From Syntrophobacterales bacterium (GTDB lineage Bacteria; Desulfobacterota; Desulfobaccia; Desulfobaccales; 0-14-0-80-60-11): a stretch of DNA of 41,106 bases. This document shows positions 25,726 through 33,665 of this stretch, piece by piece. The stretch lies in assembly GCA_020060385.1 (NCBI GenBank), contig JAGVAH010000154.1:1-41106 (forward strand). Direction: 5' to 3'. The notes below the pieces were generated by a model. The model saw nothing but the letters and a program-made list of their open reading frames with translations, was not told the DNA's origin and searched no databases. The first letter of the stretch is position 1. Each line of letters opens with the position of its first letter. The position numbers and the translations under genes are program-made.

Positions 25726-27030
25726 TTACCTGGATTTACCCTGACCTTTAATATTTTCCACATAATAGTTGACCCCGCCCCGGTAGTTGAAATAATTGCA
25801 TACTTCCGGAGGCAGCTTATCAGGCCGCAGACTCCTTTCGATGCTCACCTCCGGTTCGTCTTCCATATCGAAAATGAAGGCCTCGCTTTTGGGGATTTCC
25901 GGAGAATACAGCATGAGGGAGGGCTTTAGAGGATTTTGGGGATTAACCGACATGACGAGGGCCAAGATCCCATTGGAAAGGAGCACCGGCGTCCCCGGGG
26001 GATAGATGCCCAGGTTGCGGATAAACAAAGATAGGAGGTCCATGTCCAGTATCCTCTTGCATTTGGTATACATATGCGCCAGGGCCAGGTAGGGATTCAT
26101 GGCTTTCAGGGGATCGGCGCTGTTGCAGAGATTATCATACAAATCGACGATGGCGACGATCCGGGCCAGTTTGGATATTTTCTCTCCTTGGAGGTGTTGG
26201 GGATAGCCATTGCCATCGTATTGCTCATGGTGTTCCAGAATTACCGTGGCCGCCGCACTGGCGAAGTCCTTGTTTTTGCTCACAATCTCCACGCCGTACT
26301 GGGGGTGCAACTGGATAAGGCGCTGCTCCGCCTTGGTTAGGGGGGGCGGCTTTTTGAGCACTCTATTATCAATCCGGGTCTTGCCGATATCGTGAAAGAG
26401 CGCTCCCATCCCCAGGTCCCGCATTTCGGCGGAGCTTAACTTGGCTTTCGCACCCAACATGAGGGCCAAAACGGAAACATTCAAGGAATGATAGTAAATG
26501 CTCTCTTCGGTTTCCTTAATGGCCATGAGATGCATAATGGCGTCGGTATCCCCCAGGAACTTTTCGGCGATACAGGAGACAATAGTTTTGGCATGGTCCA
26601 CCGCCTCCTGGGAGCCGGTGATCATTTCCCCCATAATATTGGGGATATCTTTAACAGTGGTATTGTAGTCTTCCGTGCACTTACGCAGATTTTCCCGTTT
26701 TTCCTTAAGCTTCTCAATGCGGTCCTTTTTGATATGCCATAAGAGTTGGACCAGCGGATCTTCTTGCGGCGGCGCGGTCTGTACCTGGGGGGATTTTGTT
26801 TTTGCCTTTTCCTTCTCCAGAGGCAAGGGCAGGCAATCGCTTTTCTCAGGAATGTAGAGGACTTCAGTGATGCCTGCTTTCTTGAGGGTTTCGATCTGCG
26901 ATAAATCTTTTAATTTGAAGTTATTAAAGAGAAAAGGGTGTTCAAACCACGATTCCCGCAGAGAAATAAAAACCCCGGGCTGTAGTTGCTCCACCTTGAT
27001 GCGCATTTCCGTGGTACGGGAGACTGACAT
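25726..27030 (-). CDS. HD-GYP phosphodiesterase with DUF3391
   Basis: A 434-residue cytoplasmic protein. An N-terminal DUF3391 region (~8-100; MRIKVEQLQPGVFISL) precedes an HD-GYP domain (~135-330), which hydrolyses c-di-GMP. The metal motif is HDIGK (His213-Asp214) and the signature is HHEQYDGNGYPQHLQGEKI with Gly275-Tyr276-Pro277, all intact, so an active enzyme is expected. A C-terminal ~100-residue extension is of unknown function. It is the last gene of the minus-strand block after the DHDPS-like, kdsD and GGDEF genes, separated from the first by 121 bp. No good ribosome-binding site precedes ATG 27030. Confidence 0.93.
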   Translation of the reverse strand: MSVSRTTEMRIKVEQLQPGVFISLRESWFEHPFLFNNFKLKDLSQIETLKKAGITEVLYIPEKSDCLPLPLEKEKAKTKSPQVQTAPPQEDPLVQLLWHIKKDRIEKLKEKRENLRKCTEDYNTTVKDIPNIMGEMITGSQEAVDHAKTIVSCIAEKFLGDTDAIMHLMAIKETEESIYYHSLNVSVLALMLGAKAKLSSAEMRDLGMGALFHDIGKTRIDNRVLKKPPPLTKAEQRLIQLHPQYGVEIVSKNKDFASAAATVILEHHEQYDGNGYPQHLQGEKISKLARIVAIVDLYDNLCNSADPLKAMNPYLALAHMYTKCKRILDMDLLSLFIRNLGIYPPGTPVLLSNGILALVMSVNPQNPLKPSLMLYSPEIPKSEAFIFDMEDEPEVSIERSLRPDKLPPEVCNYFNYRGGVNYYVENIKGQGKSR

Positions 27031-27151
27031 AAACAGATACCGTGTCTTTTCTTAACGCATGGTTAGCAAGGGCTTAGGGGTCATTAGGGCCGATAACCTT
27101 ATGATTCATCCCCTTTATTTCCCATTCCTGCCACATGATCTGCAAATAATA

Positions 27152-28111
27152 TTAATCGGCAAATCCGGCCAGGAGTTCCAATAATTTCCCGGACGTGTCC
27201 GCCGTTTCCGGGGCGTCGCCAGGACTGGCTGCGGGGGATAGCAGCACCCCCTGCGCGGCCAGGACCTTTTTCCAGAGGGCCACCGGCTGGTGCTGGCAGA
27301 AATGGGAGACCTGCTGCAGGCGGTTGCCCAGGTCCCAGAGGGCAAAGCGCCGGGGCGGGTCGTCGGCCGCGTCTTCGGGATGCAGGCAGGCCCGGGCTAC
27401 TTGCTGCCAGGCCCGGGGCAGGAGTTGGGCGCTGCCGGAGACTACCCCCCAGGCTCCGGGGCGGGTCAGGAAACGGGTTTCGTCGGTCTCATAGAAAGCG
27501 AAGCCGGGCCGGGCCGCAGTTGCGTGGTGGTAGTGGAGGAAGCGGCGCATCTCCCCCTGGTAGATCAGGCCCCGGATACCCGTCAGGGCCGACAATTTTT
27601 TAAAGACGTGGGTGCGCAGATTCAGATGCTTGAACCTGATGCCCCGGCGCCGCACCACCTGGGGCAGATTGAGGAGGATGAGGGGGAGGGGAGCGTCCCC
27701 GAGCAGGGTCTGACAGATCTGGGGCAGGCCCCGGTTGCTATGGTACCACAGGGGGGCGTCCGCCAGGAACAGGGGGCCGCGGTAACCCTGGCGCCGGGTT
27801 TCTGATTCCACCCAGGCGGCCAGGTCCCGGGTCTCCTCCAGGGTGGCCCCGGTAATGCCGAAAAAGACGGGGACCCGCCCGGCCACCAGGGGCAGAAGGC
27901 GGGTGAACAACTCTTTGCGGGTGGCCAGGGGCAGGTCCAGGGCTTCCCCGGCCAGGGGGCTCCCGGCCAGCAAGCCGTCCGCCCCGGACAGGACCCTAGC
28001 CACCAGCCGCTCCAGGCTGGCGGCATCCAAGGCTCTGTCCCTGTCCAGGGGGGTGACCATGTCGATGATCAGGCCTTCCGGTGGAGTGAGGGAGGGGGGT
28101 AGGGTAGCCAT
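27152..28111 (-). CDS. Dihydrodipicolinate synthase-family protein lacking catalytic residues
   Basis: A 319-residue TIM-barrel protein of the DapA/NAL family: LIIDMVTPLDRDRALDAASLERLV (first strands), GVTG-like GITGATLEETRDLA, then the family core. The two residues that define the chemistry are missing. The Y-N-x-P tyrosine is Leu147 (LLNLP), and the Schiff-base lysine in the I-x-G-I-K motif is replaced by a hydrophobic residue (IRGLIYQ, about Ile183). Ordinary aldolase or synthase activity is therefore unlikely. It lies 20 bp downstream of kdsD. A structural, regulatory or altered-chemistry role is inferred. Confidence 0.7.
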   Translation of the reverse strand: MATLPPSLTPPEGLIIDMVTPLDRDRALDAASLERLVARVLSGADGLLAGSPLAGEALDLPLATRKELFTRLLPLVAGRVPVFFGITGATLEETRDLAAWVESETRRQGYRGPLFLADAPLWYHSNRGLPQICQTLLGDAPLPLILLNLPQVVRRRGIRFKHLNLRTHVFKKLSALTGIRGLIYQGEMRRFLHYHHATAARPGFAFYETDETRFLTRPGAWGVVSGSAQLLPRAWQQVARACLHPEDAADDPPRRFALWDLGNRLQQVSHFCQHQPVALWKKVLAAQGVLLSPAASPGDAPETADTSGKLLELLAGFAD

Positions 28112-28131
28112 ATATCTGCCTTGAACTGGTG

Positions 28132-29112
28132 TCAGACCGTAAATTTAAACTCCCCCCGCCCCAAAAGGTCGTGGAGGTGGACGATGCCCAGGACCTGCTG
28201 CTCTTGGTCCACCACCGGCAAGACGGTGATGGCCTGGTGCTCCATGAGTTCCAGGGCCTGGGAGGCCAGGGCCCCCGGGCCGATGCACCGGGGTTTGGGG
28301 GTCATCAGGTCCCGGGCTTTTTTATCCTGGATGTTGCCCCATTTCTTCAAGGCCCGGCGCAGGTCGCCGTCGGTGATGATGCCCTTGAGGATGCCCCGGC
28401 TGTCCACCACCAGGGTGGCCCCCAGCTTTTTGGCGTCTATTTCCTGGACCGCGTCCTCCAGGGTCTGGTCCCCCCTGGTGAGGGGGATCTGGGCGCCGGT
28501 GCGCATCACCCCGGAGATGGCCAGGGTGAGGCGGGCCCCCAGGCTGCCCCCGGGGTGAAAACGGCGGAAATCATCGGCTTTAAAGCCCCGCTTGCTGAGG
28601 AGGACCACGGCCAGGGCGTCGCCCATGGCCAGCATGGCGGTGGTGCTGGCCGTGGGGGCCAGCCCCAGGGGGCAGGCCTCCCGGGGCACCCCGGTGTCAA
28701 TGACCACCCGGCTGTGCCGGGCCAGGGTGGATTGGGGCCGGCCGGTAAAGGCGATCACCGGCGTCTCCAGCCGCTGGAAGCTGGGGAGGAGGATGGTCAG
28801 TTCCTTGGTCTCCCCGCTGTTGGAGAGGGCCAGGACCACGTCCTCTTTGGAGACCATGCCCAAATCGCCGTGCATGGCCTCCACCGGGTGGAGAAAGAGA
28901 GCCGGGGTGCCGGTGGAGTTGAAGGTGGCCACCATCTTCCGGGCCACCAGGCCGGATTTGCCTACGCCGGTGAGGATCACCCGGCCCTTGGCCCGGTAGA
29001 TGAGGTCCACCGCCTTCACAAAACTGGCGTCCAGCTTGGGGATCAGGGCGGCGATGCCTTCGGTTTCGATGCTCAGGACTTCCCGGGCCAGGTCCAGGAG
29101 ATTGACAGCCAT
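28132..29112 (-). CDS. kdsD: Arabinose-5-phosphate isomerase
   Basis: KdsD/KpsF interconverts ribulose 5-phosphate and arabinose 5-phosphate, the entry to Kdo for lipopolysaccharide core. The 326-residue protein has an N-terminal SIS domain (~33-170) with GVGKSGLVARKM and LALSNSGETKE, and two CBS domains (~205-320), the full-length architecture. The presence of the gene implies Kdo-containing lipopolysaccharide or capsule. It lies 9 bp after the GAF-GGDEF gene and 20 bp before the DHDPS-like gene, so the three form one operon. The usual neighbours kdsC and kdsA are absent here. Confidence 0.95.
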   Translation of the reverse strand: MAVNLLDLAREVLSIETEGIAALIPKLDASFVKAVDLIYRAKGRVILTGVGKSGLVARKMVATFNSTGTPALFLHPVEAMHGDLGMVSKEDVVLALSNSGETKELTILLPSFQRLETPVIAFTGRPQSTLARHSRVVIDTGVPREACPLGLAPTASTTAMLAMGDALAVVLLSKRGFKADDFRRFHPGGSLGARLTLAISGVMRTGAQIPLTRGDQTLEDAVQEIDAKKLGATLVVDSRGILKGIITDGDLRRALKKWGNIQDKKARDLMTPKPRCIGPGALASQALELMEHQAITVLPVVDQEQQVLGIVHLHDLLGRGEFKFTV

Positions 29113-29121
29113 GGGGACCTT

Positions 29122-30198
29122 TCACTCCACCGGCGCGGGGGTCAGGTCCTGGCCCACCATGATGCCGTCTTTGCCCCGGCCTTTGCTGCGGAACATGGCC
29201 CGGTCGGCGATCCTCAGCAGGGTCTCCCGGTCCTGGGCGTCCTGGGGGAGGGTGGCGATGCCGTAACTGGCGGTAAGGGATAGATTGATACTTTCTTGTT
29301 GCAGAAACAGGGTGCTGTTGATGGCCCGGCGCAAGAGGCGCACCACTGCCAGGGCTTCTTCCTGGGAGGTCTTGGGCATAAGGATGATGAATTCATCGCC
29401 CCCATAGCGCACCAGGCTATCATCAGGCCGCAACACGGAATGGATCACCCGGGCCACTTCCCCCAAAATCTGGGAGCCCAGCAGGTGGCCGTGGGTGTCC
29501 ACCACGTGCTTGAAGTCGTCCAGGTCCAGGAAGGCCACCGAGAAATACTCTTTTCTCTCCAGGACCCCGGGGAGGAGGTGGTCCAGCTTGCAGGCCAGAT
29601 AACGGGGATTATAGAAGCCGGTGACTTCATCAATAAAGGTCCGGGCCTGGAGTTTTTGCAGGTTATAGACATTGTCCACGGCAATGGCCACATAATCCGC
29701 CAGTATGGCCAGGAGGGGCAGGTATTTCTCCCGGAAATATTTCTCATCCTCCACGTTGACCACTTCAAAGACGCCGATCACTTCGTTCCGGACCAGCAGG
29801 GGCAAGGCGATGATGGAACGGGTGTCAAAGCCGGTGGCCAGGTCGGCCCGGACCGAGAAGCGGTGATCCTTGCTGGCGTCTTGAATACAGATGGGCTTGC
29901 CGCTTTGGACCACGGCCCCCGCTACCCCTTCACCCGGCTGCAGGCGCAGTCCCTTCAATTTTTCCGGGTCCACCCCCACCACCACCGCAAAGTAGAGTTC
30001 CTTGGTCTGGTGGTCCACCAGGAGCAGGGACCAGTTTCTGGCGGGGATCAGGGCCTTGATGCGCTCCAGGACCGCAGTGAGCAAAGTCTCCATGTCCACG
30101 GCGCTCACCAGGGCCTTGGAGAACTCAATGCAGGTCAGTAATCTCTCCAACTGCCCGGCGTCGGCCAGATTATCCACGAAACTTACTTTTTTCCACAT
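29122..30198 (-). CDS. GAF-GGDEF diguanylate cyclase
   Basis: A 358-residue cytoplasmic protein: GAF sensor domain (~25-178) and GGDEF domain (~185-350). The catalytic motif is canonical (GGDEF at 266-270) and an RxxD inhibitory site, RPDD at 257-260, stands exactly five residues before it. An active, product-inhibited c-di-GMP synthase is predicted. GAGGTAACC precedes ATG 30198. It heads the operon with kdsD, which suggests that c-di-GMP production and Kdo or surface polysaccharide supply are coordinated. The GAF ligand is unknown. Confidence 0.93.
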   Translation of the reverse strand: MWKKVSFVDNLADAGQLERLLTCIEFSKALVSAVDMETLLTAVLERIKALIPARNWSLLLVDHQTKELYFAVVVGVDPEKLKGLRLQPGEGVAGAVVQSGKPICIQDASKDHRFSVRADLATGFDTRSIIALPLLVRNEVIGVFEVVNVEDEKYFREKYLPLLAILADYVAIAVDNVYNLQKLQARTFIDEVTGFYNPRYLACKLDHLLPGVLERKEYFSVAFLDLDDFKHVVDTHGHLLGSQILGEVARVIHSVLRPDDSLVRYGGDEFIILMPKTSQEEALAVVRLLRRAINSTLFLQQESINLSLTASYGIATLPQDAQDRETLLRIADRAMFRSKGRGKDGIMVGQDLTPAPVE

Positions 30199-30744
30199 GG
30201 AAAGGTTACCTCACCATAGAATTTTATGGGCAAGCGCCTGGGATTGCAAGGGTTTTGTGGGAGGAAGAGGGGACGGGCGAGAAGCAGCCCTACCTCTCCG
30301 GGCCAGCCGCCAGGGCCCGGAGGCTGCTGTGGCCCAGGCCGGGCCCTTTAAGAGATGCTCAAGGGGCCAAGGTGAAGTCTACGGTGACCTCAAAGCTCAC
30401 CGCCTTCTGGGTTAAAAACTGCATGCCTTCGCCCAAACCGGAATTTTCAAAGACGGACGAAAGTTAGAGAGGCCATGGGGGACTTTAACCCCTACATGAA
30501 AATGCCCCAGGCCCAGGTCTTATACCAGGTTGCCATCAAAGAAGTATTTTTGAGCTGTCCTTCTGAACGGAGCGGAGCGGAGTGAAGAATCTCGTATTTT
30601 GAGATTCTTCGCTGCGCTCAGAATGACAAAATTACTCGTTTGACCGCAACTTGTTATAAAATTGTTATTCTGGGAAAATCTGCTATCATCCAGGGCCATC
30701 ATGGAATTAATCCCGGAGGTGAGCGGACGGAGAGGAGAAGAAAG
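30199..30744. other. 546-bp intergenic region, repeats and a possible gene remnant
   Basis: The region separates the GGDEF gene (-) from the lipoprotein (+). It contains a dispersed palindrome (30557-30627), one end of a second repeat (TTATACCAGGTTGCC at about 30521-30535, like one arm of the element at 33255-33390), and a short minus-strand frame ending at TGA 30359-30361 (MQFLTQKAVSFEVTVDFTL) that may be the tail of a degraded gene. A candidate promoter (TTGACC 30640-30645, 17 bp, TGTTAT 30663-30668) precedes the lipoprotein gene. Confidence 0.5.
30557..30627. repeat. GTCA-TTCTGA-type dispersed palindrome, copy 2
   Basis: GTCCTTCTGAACGGAGCGG opens and GAATGAC closes the copy, with a perfect GAAGAATCTC/GAGATTCTTC hairpin inside. 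The other copies are at 301-360 and 33066-33157. The three copies differ mainly in the hairpin centre. Confidence 0.75.
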
Positions 30745-31353
30745 ATGCTGCCAAAGGTGATAAACCACAGAGCATTATTGATCCTGATTGCCCTTTTGGC
30801 CGGTTCCTGCCTGCTGGGAGGCTGCGCCTCCCTATGCACCAAGCGGCTGGCCCTTTACCGGGACACCCCGGAAAAGGCCTCAGCGCCGGCCAATACGGCC
30901 CTGTTGATTACTGACCCGAATTTAGCCGCCGCCGTGCTGCCCGGGGCCGGCAGCTATCAGGGGGCTGGAAGTCAGTGGATGTCCGAGGATAAGGTCCAGG
31001 AAGGCGACGTGTACCGGTTGTCCATGGATCGGGTGGACGACAAACCGGTGTACCAGGGTCTATGCATGGATACCACTCCCACCTATGCCTGTGAAGTGCG
31101 GCCGGGGTCCCGGCAGGTGTCCCTGAAACTGGATATGTTCGGTTCCTGGGGACAGGAAAGGGTCAGGGAAGTGGCCCGGCTGACCCTGGAGCCGGGAAAG
31201 TGCTATTTTCTCCGGCCTGACTGGGAGGAATTGAGAAACAGGCGTCTCCTCCTCAAGGTCGAGCCCCTGCCTCAGGCCTATACCCCGGAGTTGCGGTCCC
31301 GGGTGGTCAATTGGGAGCGGGGGCATGAAAAAGGCAGGGACCTGGTGGATTAA
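30745..31353 (+). CDS. Lipoprotein of unknown function
   Basis: A 202-residue protein with a lipobox LGGC (Cys26 or so) and a short hydrophobic core. The rest (~30-200) shows no domain I recognise; it contains paired cysteines (GLCMDTTPTYACEV) and a mixed beta region with VSLKLDMFGSWG. ATG 30745 follows GGAGAGGAGAAG, a good ribosome-binding site. A strong terminator follows the stop, so it is probably monocistronic. Envelope location is likely; function is unknown. Confidence 0.7.
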   Translation: MLPKVINHRALLILIALLAGSCLLGGCASLCTKRLALYRDTPEKASAPANTALLITDPNLAAAVLPGAGSYQGAGSQWMSEDKVQEGDVYRLSMDRVDDKPVYQGLCMDTTPTYACEVRPGSRQVSLKLDMFGSWGQERVREVARLTLEPGKCYFLRPDWEELRNRRLLLKVEPLPQAYTPELRSRVVNWERGHEKGRDLVD

Positions 31354-31388
31354 AGGGCCCGGGAGTGTCGGCCCCCCCGGGCCTTTTT
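31352..31388 (+). terminator. Intrinsic terminator of the lipoprotein gene
   Basis: GGCCCGGG (31356-31363) pairs with CCCGGGCC (31376-31383), followed by five T that also pair with AAA upstream. The stem begins at the stop codon of the lipoprotein gene, within a few bases. Confidence 0.88.
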
Positions 31389-31506
31389 CCCTCTCTTCGC
31401 CCCCAGGTCCCCGGTCCCCAGGAATTTGAGCACATGGGCCGGAGCCGGTTGACATCTTTAAGAGGGGGTGATTAAAATGAGCCATATATTCGGGAAAGGA
31501 GAGAGC

Positions 31507-31989
31507 ATGGCCCAAAAGATTCTGTTAGCTCTGGATAGTTCGGAAGGGGCCTGGCGCGCCGTGGAATATGTGGCCCGGACCTTTGGACAGACCCCGGGGG
31601 TGGAAGTCACCCTGCTTAATATCCTCTCTGGTCTGCCCCCGGCCTTCTGGGATGACGGCCACGTCTTGCAGGACAAAGAGCGGGAGGCCCGGCAGCGGCT
31701 GGTGGACCAGTGGCAGAAGGACCAGGAAAAGGGCTGGCAGGGGCTGGTGGATAAGGCCAAAGATACCCTCGTGGCCGCAGGCATCCCCGTCGCGGCCGTG
31801 GCTGCCAAGTTCAAGCCCAAATACTATGACGTGGCGGAAGATATCGTCAACTCGGCGGTGGATGAGGGCTGCTCCACCATCGTCATGGGTCGCCGGGGCC
31901 TGGGCAAGGCCAAGGCCCTGCTCCTGGGCAGCGTCACCTCCAAAGTGGTGCATAACGCCAAGGGTGTGGCCGTAACCATTGTGGAGTAA
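31507..31989 (+). CDS. Universal stress protein (UspA family)
   Basis: A 160-residue cytoplasmic UspA-domain protein. It starts MAQKILLALDSSEGAWRAVEYV, the usual beta1-alpha1, and ends with the ATP-binding signature G-x2-G-x8-9-G-S (GRRGLGKAKALLLGSVTSKVV, near residues 127-147), so an ATP-binding type is expected. ATG 31507 follows AAAGGAG at ideal distance; in-frame GTG 31468 and ATG 31477 would add an unusual MIKMSH leader. Such proteins respond to starvation or stress by unknown mechanisms. The TAA stop lies inside the first unit of a heptamer palindrome. Confidence 0.9.
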   Translation: MAQKILLALDSSEGAWRAVEYVARTFGQTPGVEVTLLNILSGLPPAFWDDGHVLQDKEREARQRLVDQWQKDQEKGWQGLVDKAKDTLVAAGIPVAAVAAKFKPKYYDVAEDIVNSAVDEGCSTIVMGRRGLGKAKALLLGSVTSKVVHNAKGVAVTIVE

Positions 31990-32056
31990 GCAGTAAGCAG
32001 TGAGCTGTGAGCAGGAAAAGGAAACTCATCCGTGACTGCTCACCGCTCACTGCTCG
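31985..32056. repeat. AGTAAGC heptamer palindrome, copy 3
   Basis: Tandem AGTAAGC, AGTAAGC, AGTGAGC, TGTGAGC units (31985-32013) face their complement (ACTGCTC, ACCGCTC, ACTGCTC) near 32035-32056. As at copy 1, the first AGTAAGC supplies the TAA stop of the upstream gene (uspA-like, TAA 31987-31989). It separates that gene from the convergent 288-residue gene. Confidence 0.8.
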
Positions 32057-32064
32057 CCATTACC

Positions 32065-32931
32065 TTACCGCTTGAAGCTCATCTCGATGTAGTTGTCGTT
32101 AAGGATGCGGGCCAGGTTGAATTCCCGATCCACTTCCTCCGGGGAGATCAAGATACCTTTATCCGTCAGTTCCTGGGCTGCCAAATCCGGGGCATGGCCG
32201 GCAAAGAGGCGGCGCAGCACCTGGTGCATGGTGGCCGAGGAGACGTTGCCCCTCTCCGGCATCCCCCGGGGGACGTCGTTGTGGATGCGTTGGAAAAAGA
32301 AGTCCACCTGGTAATCCCCGGCCTGGCTGGAGAACCGCACCACCTTTTCCTCTTCTGCGCCCTCATTGAGGATTTCCTGGGGCACATAGCGGTTTAAGAT
32401 CCGCTCCGTCTGGTTTTGTTGGGCCAGATAGAGGATGGAGACCGCATCGTAGTGGTCCAGGGGGCGCTGCTCCTCCTGCTCCACCCTGGTGGTGCCGAAC
32501 TTGCGGAAACGGTACTCCGGGGCGTTGGGGTGGCGGTTGACCACCAGGTCCACGCCCATGATGCCCACGGAACAGGAGAGGTTTAGCTGGTTCGGGTCTT
32601 CCATGGGGACCCCGTAAGTGCGCATTTTTTCCAGGATGAGGCGGTGGCGATGGCCGCAAAGCAGGCGGCGGATCAGGGCCTGCATCAGGTTGGGGCTGGC
32701 CTGGTACTTGGGGGAGAGGGCCAGGGAAGTCAGGGTTTCCACTGTCATTTCCACGAAATAGTTGTCAGTGCCGAGGAGCAGGTTGAGTTTGCCGGGGGTG
32801 TGGCCGTCCGGCCCGTAACGCCGGCAGATTTCCTTCCAATCATGCTCCTTCAAGAGTCCGAGGACGGTTATCAGATCGTAAGAATCGAGATCACGACCTT
32901 CCATCTTCTCCACCAGGCATTTTGCCGGCAT
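32065..32931 (-). CDS. Unrecognised 288-residue protein with an internal duplication
   Basis: No family is recognised. The protein has two homologous halves, residues ~13-118 and ~156-273. Each opens L-D-x-Y-D followed by an RY (RDLDSYD...CRRYG; RPLDHYD...LNRYV) and has a later M-x-x-[AV]-x-[IL]-R-R-L-x-[AC]-G-H block ending in G[IV]. A D-N-Y-[FI]-[VE]-E-M-like motif occurs at ~56-62 and again at the very C-terminus (~279-284). No signal peptide or membrane segment is visible, so it is probably cytoplasmic. The start at 32931 has AGGAGG eight bases upstream; an in-frame ATG at 33021 would add 30 residues without such support. It converges on the UspA gene. Confidence 0.7.
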   Translation of the reverse strand: MPAKCLVEKMEGRDLDSYDLITVLGLLKEHDWKEICRRYGPDGHTPGKLNLLLGTDNYFVEMTVETLTSLALSPKYQASPNLMQALIRRLLCGHRHRLILEKMRTYGVPMEDPNQLNLSCSVGIMGVDLVVNRHPNAPEYRFRKFGTTRVEQEEQRPLDHYDAVSILYLAQQNQTERILNRYVPQEILNEGAEEEKVVRFSSQAGDYQVDFFFQRIHNDVPRGMPERGNVSSATMHQVLRRLFAGHAPDLAAQELTDKGILISPEEVDREFNLARILNDNYIEMSFKR

Positions 32932-33065
32932 AACCCCGCCCTCCTTTCCTTTTGGCCATAAAATAATCACTGCCACGGGGGCTGGCAATCCGTGGGCAGC
33001 CCTAAATTCAATACGGTTCACTTAAGCGTTAAAGGAATCGGTGGGCAGTGCCCACCCTACGTTAT

Positions 33066-33157
33066 GTCATTCTGAACGGAGCGCAGCGGAGTGAAGAATC
33101 TCTGTTTTTCCAAGAAGTTATATACTCTTCGGTCGTCTCCGGCTCCCTCAGAATGAC
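33066..33157. repeat. GTCA-TTCTGA-type dispersed palindrome, copy 3
   Basis: GTCATTCTGAACGGAGCGCA opens and CAGAATGAC closes this copy, with AGAATCTCTG and an imperfect hairpin inside. It is the longest of the three copies in the window (also 301-360 and 30557-30627). Confidence 0.7.
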
Positions 33158-33254
33158 AAGGAAAACGATTTCCTTTCCTCTCGACACGCTTAAGTGAACA
33201 GCATTGACTCTAAATTTTCATCTTGCAGCCCAGAGAAGATGCGGGAATCCAGGG

Positions 33255-33390
33255 TTAATACCAAGTTGCCGCCAAACAGGCTGGGGCGGGGTCTCCCCCC
33301 CGTGTAGCCATGAGGCCGAGCATGGCGGGCGGGGGAACCCCGCCCAACCCCAACGACCAATATTTCCTGTTTGAACGCTACCTGGTATAA
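33255..33390. mobile_element. MITE-like element with ~24-bp inverted ends
   Basis: TTAATACCAAGTTGCCGCCA opens at 33255 and the right end (33367-33390), read in reverse complement, starts TTATACCAGGTAGCGTTC; both ends continue CAAACAG. A GC-rich inner palindrome (GGGGCGGGGTCTCC with GGGAACCCCGCCC) fills the centre. There is no coding capacity. A single end of this type also occurs at about 30521-30535, so the element is dispersed. Flanking CCAGGGTT/ATCCCAG may extend the ends. Confidence 0.6.
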
Positions 33391-33665
33391 ATCCCAGATA
33401 AGACCCAGGCCAACCGGTGTCTTGCTTCTCCAAACTTGATGGTTAATTTAAAGGGAACCAAAGGCCGGAAAGGCAGCAAGTCCAAGGGCGGGATGAGTTA
33501 TCAACCCCGGCCCTGGTAAGCGGCCGGCAACTGAGGCAGGAGCGGGTGCCCGGAGCGTGCCGGGTTCAGATGGACCGCATCCTGCCGTCAGATTAATCTA
33601 GGGTATGATGCGGGGAGGGCCCGGGTAAAAGGTTCGCCCCCCAAAAGCGTACCGGAGGTCAGGGC

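Larger units (their letters stand above)
33022..33665. other. 644-bp intergenic region made largely of repeats
   Basis: The region holds a dispersed palindrome (33066-33157) and a MITE-like element (33255-33390). A tiny frame (ATG 33439 to TAA 33517-33519, 26 residues, basic, MVNLKGTKGRKGSKSKGG...) has no visible ribosome-binding site and is not called as a gene. Left of the repeats lies a GTGGGCAGTGCCCACC palindrome (about 33040-33056). Confidence 0.55.

Noticed and set aside
33439-33519. 26-residue basic peptide (MVNLKGTKGRKGSKSKGG)
   Set aside because: No ribosome-binding site, very short, adjacent to a MITE-like element; likely chance.
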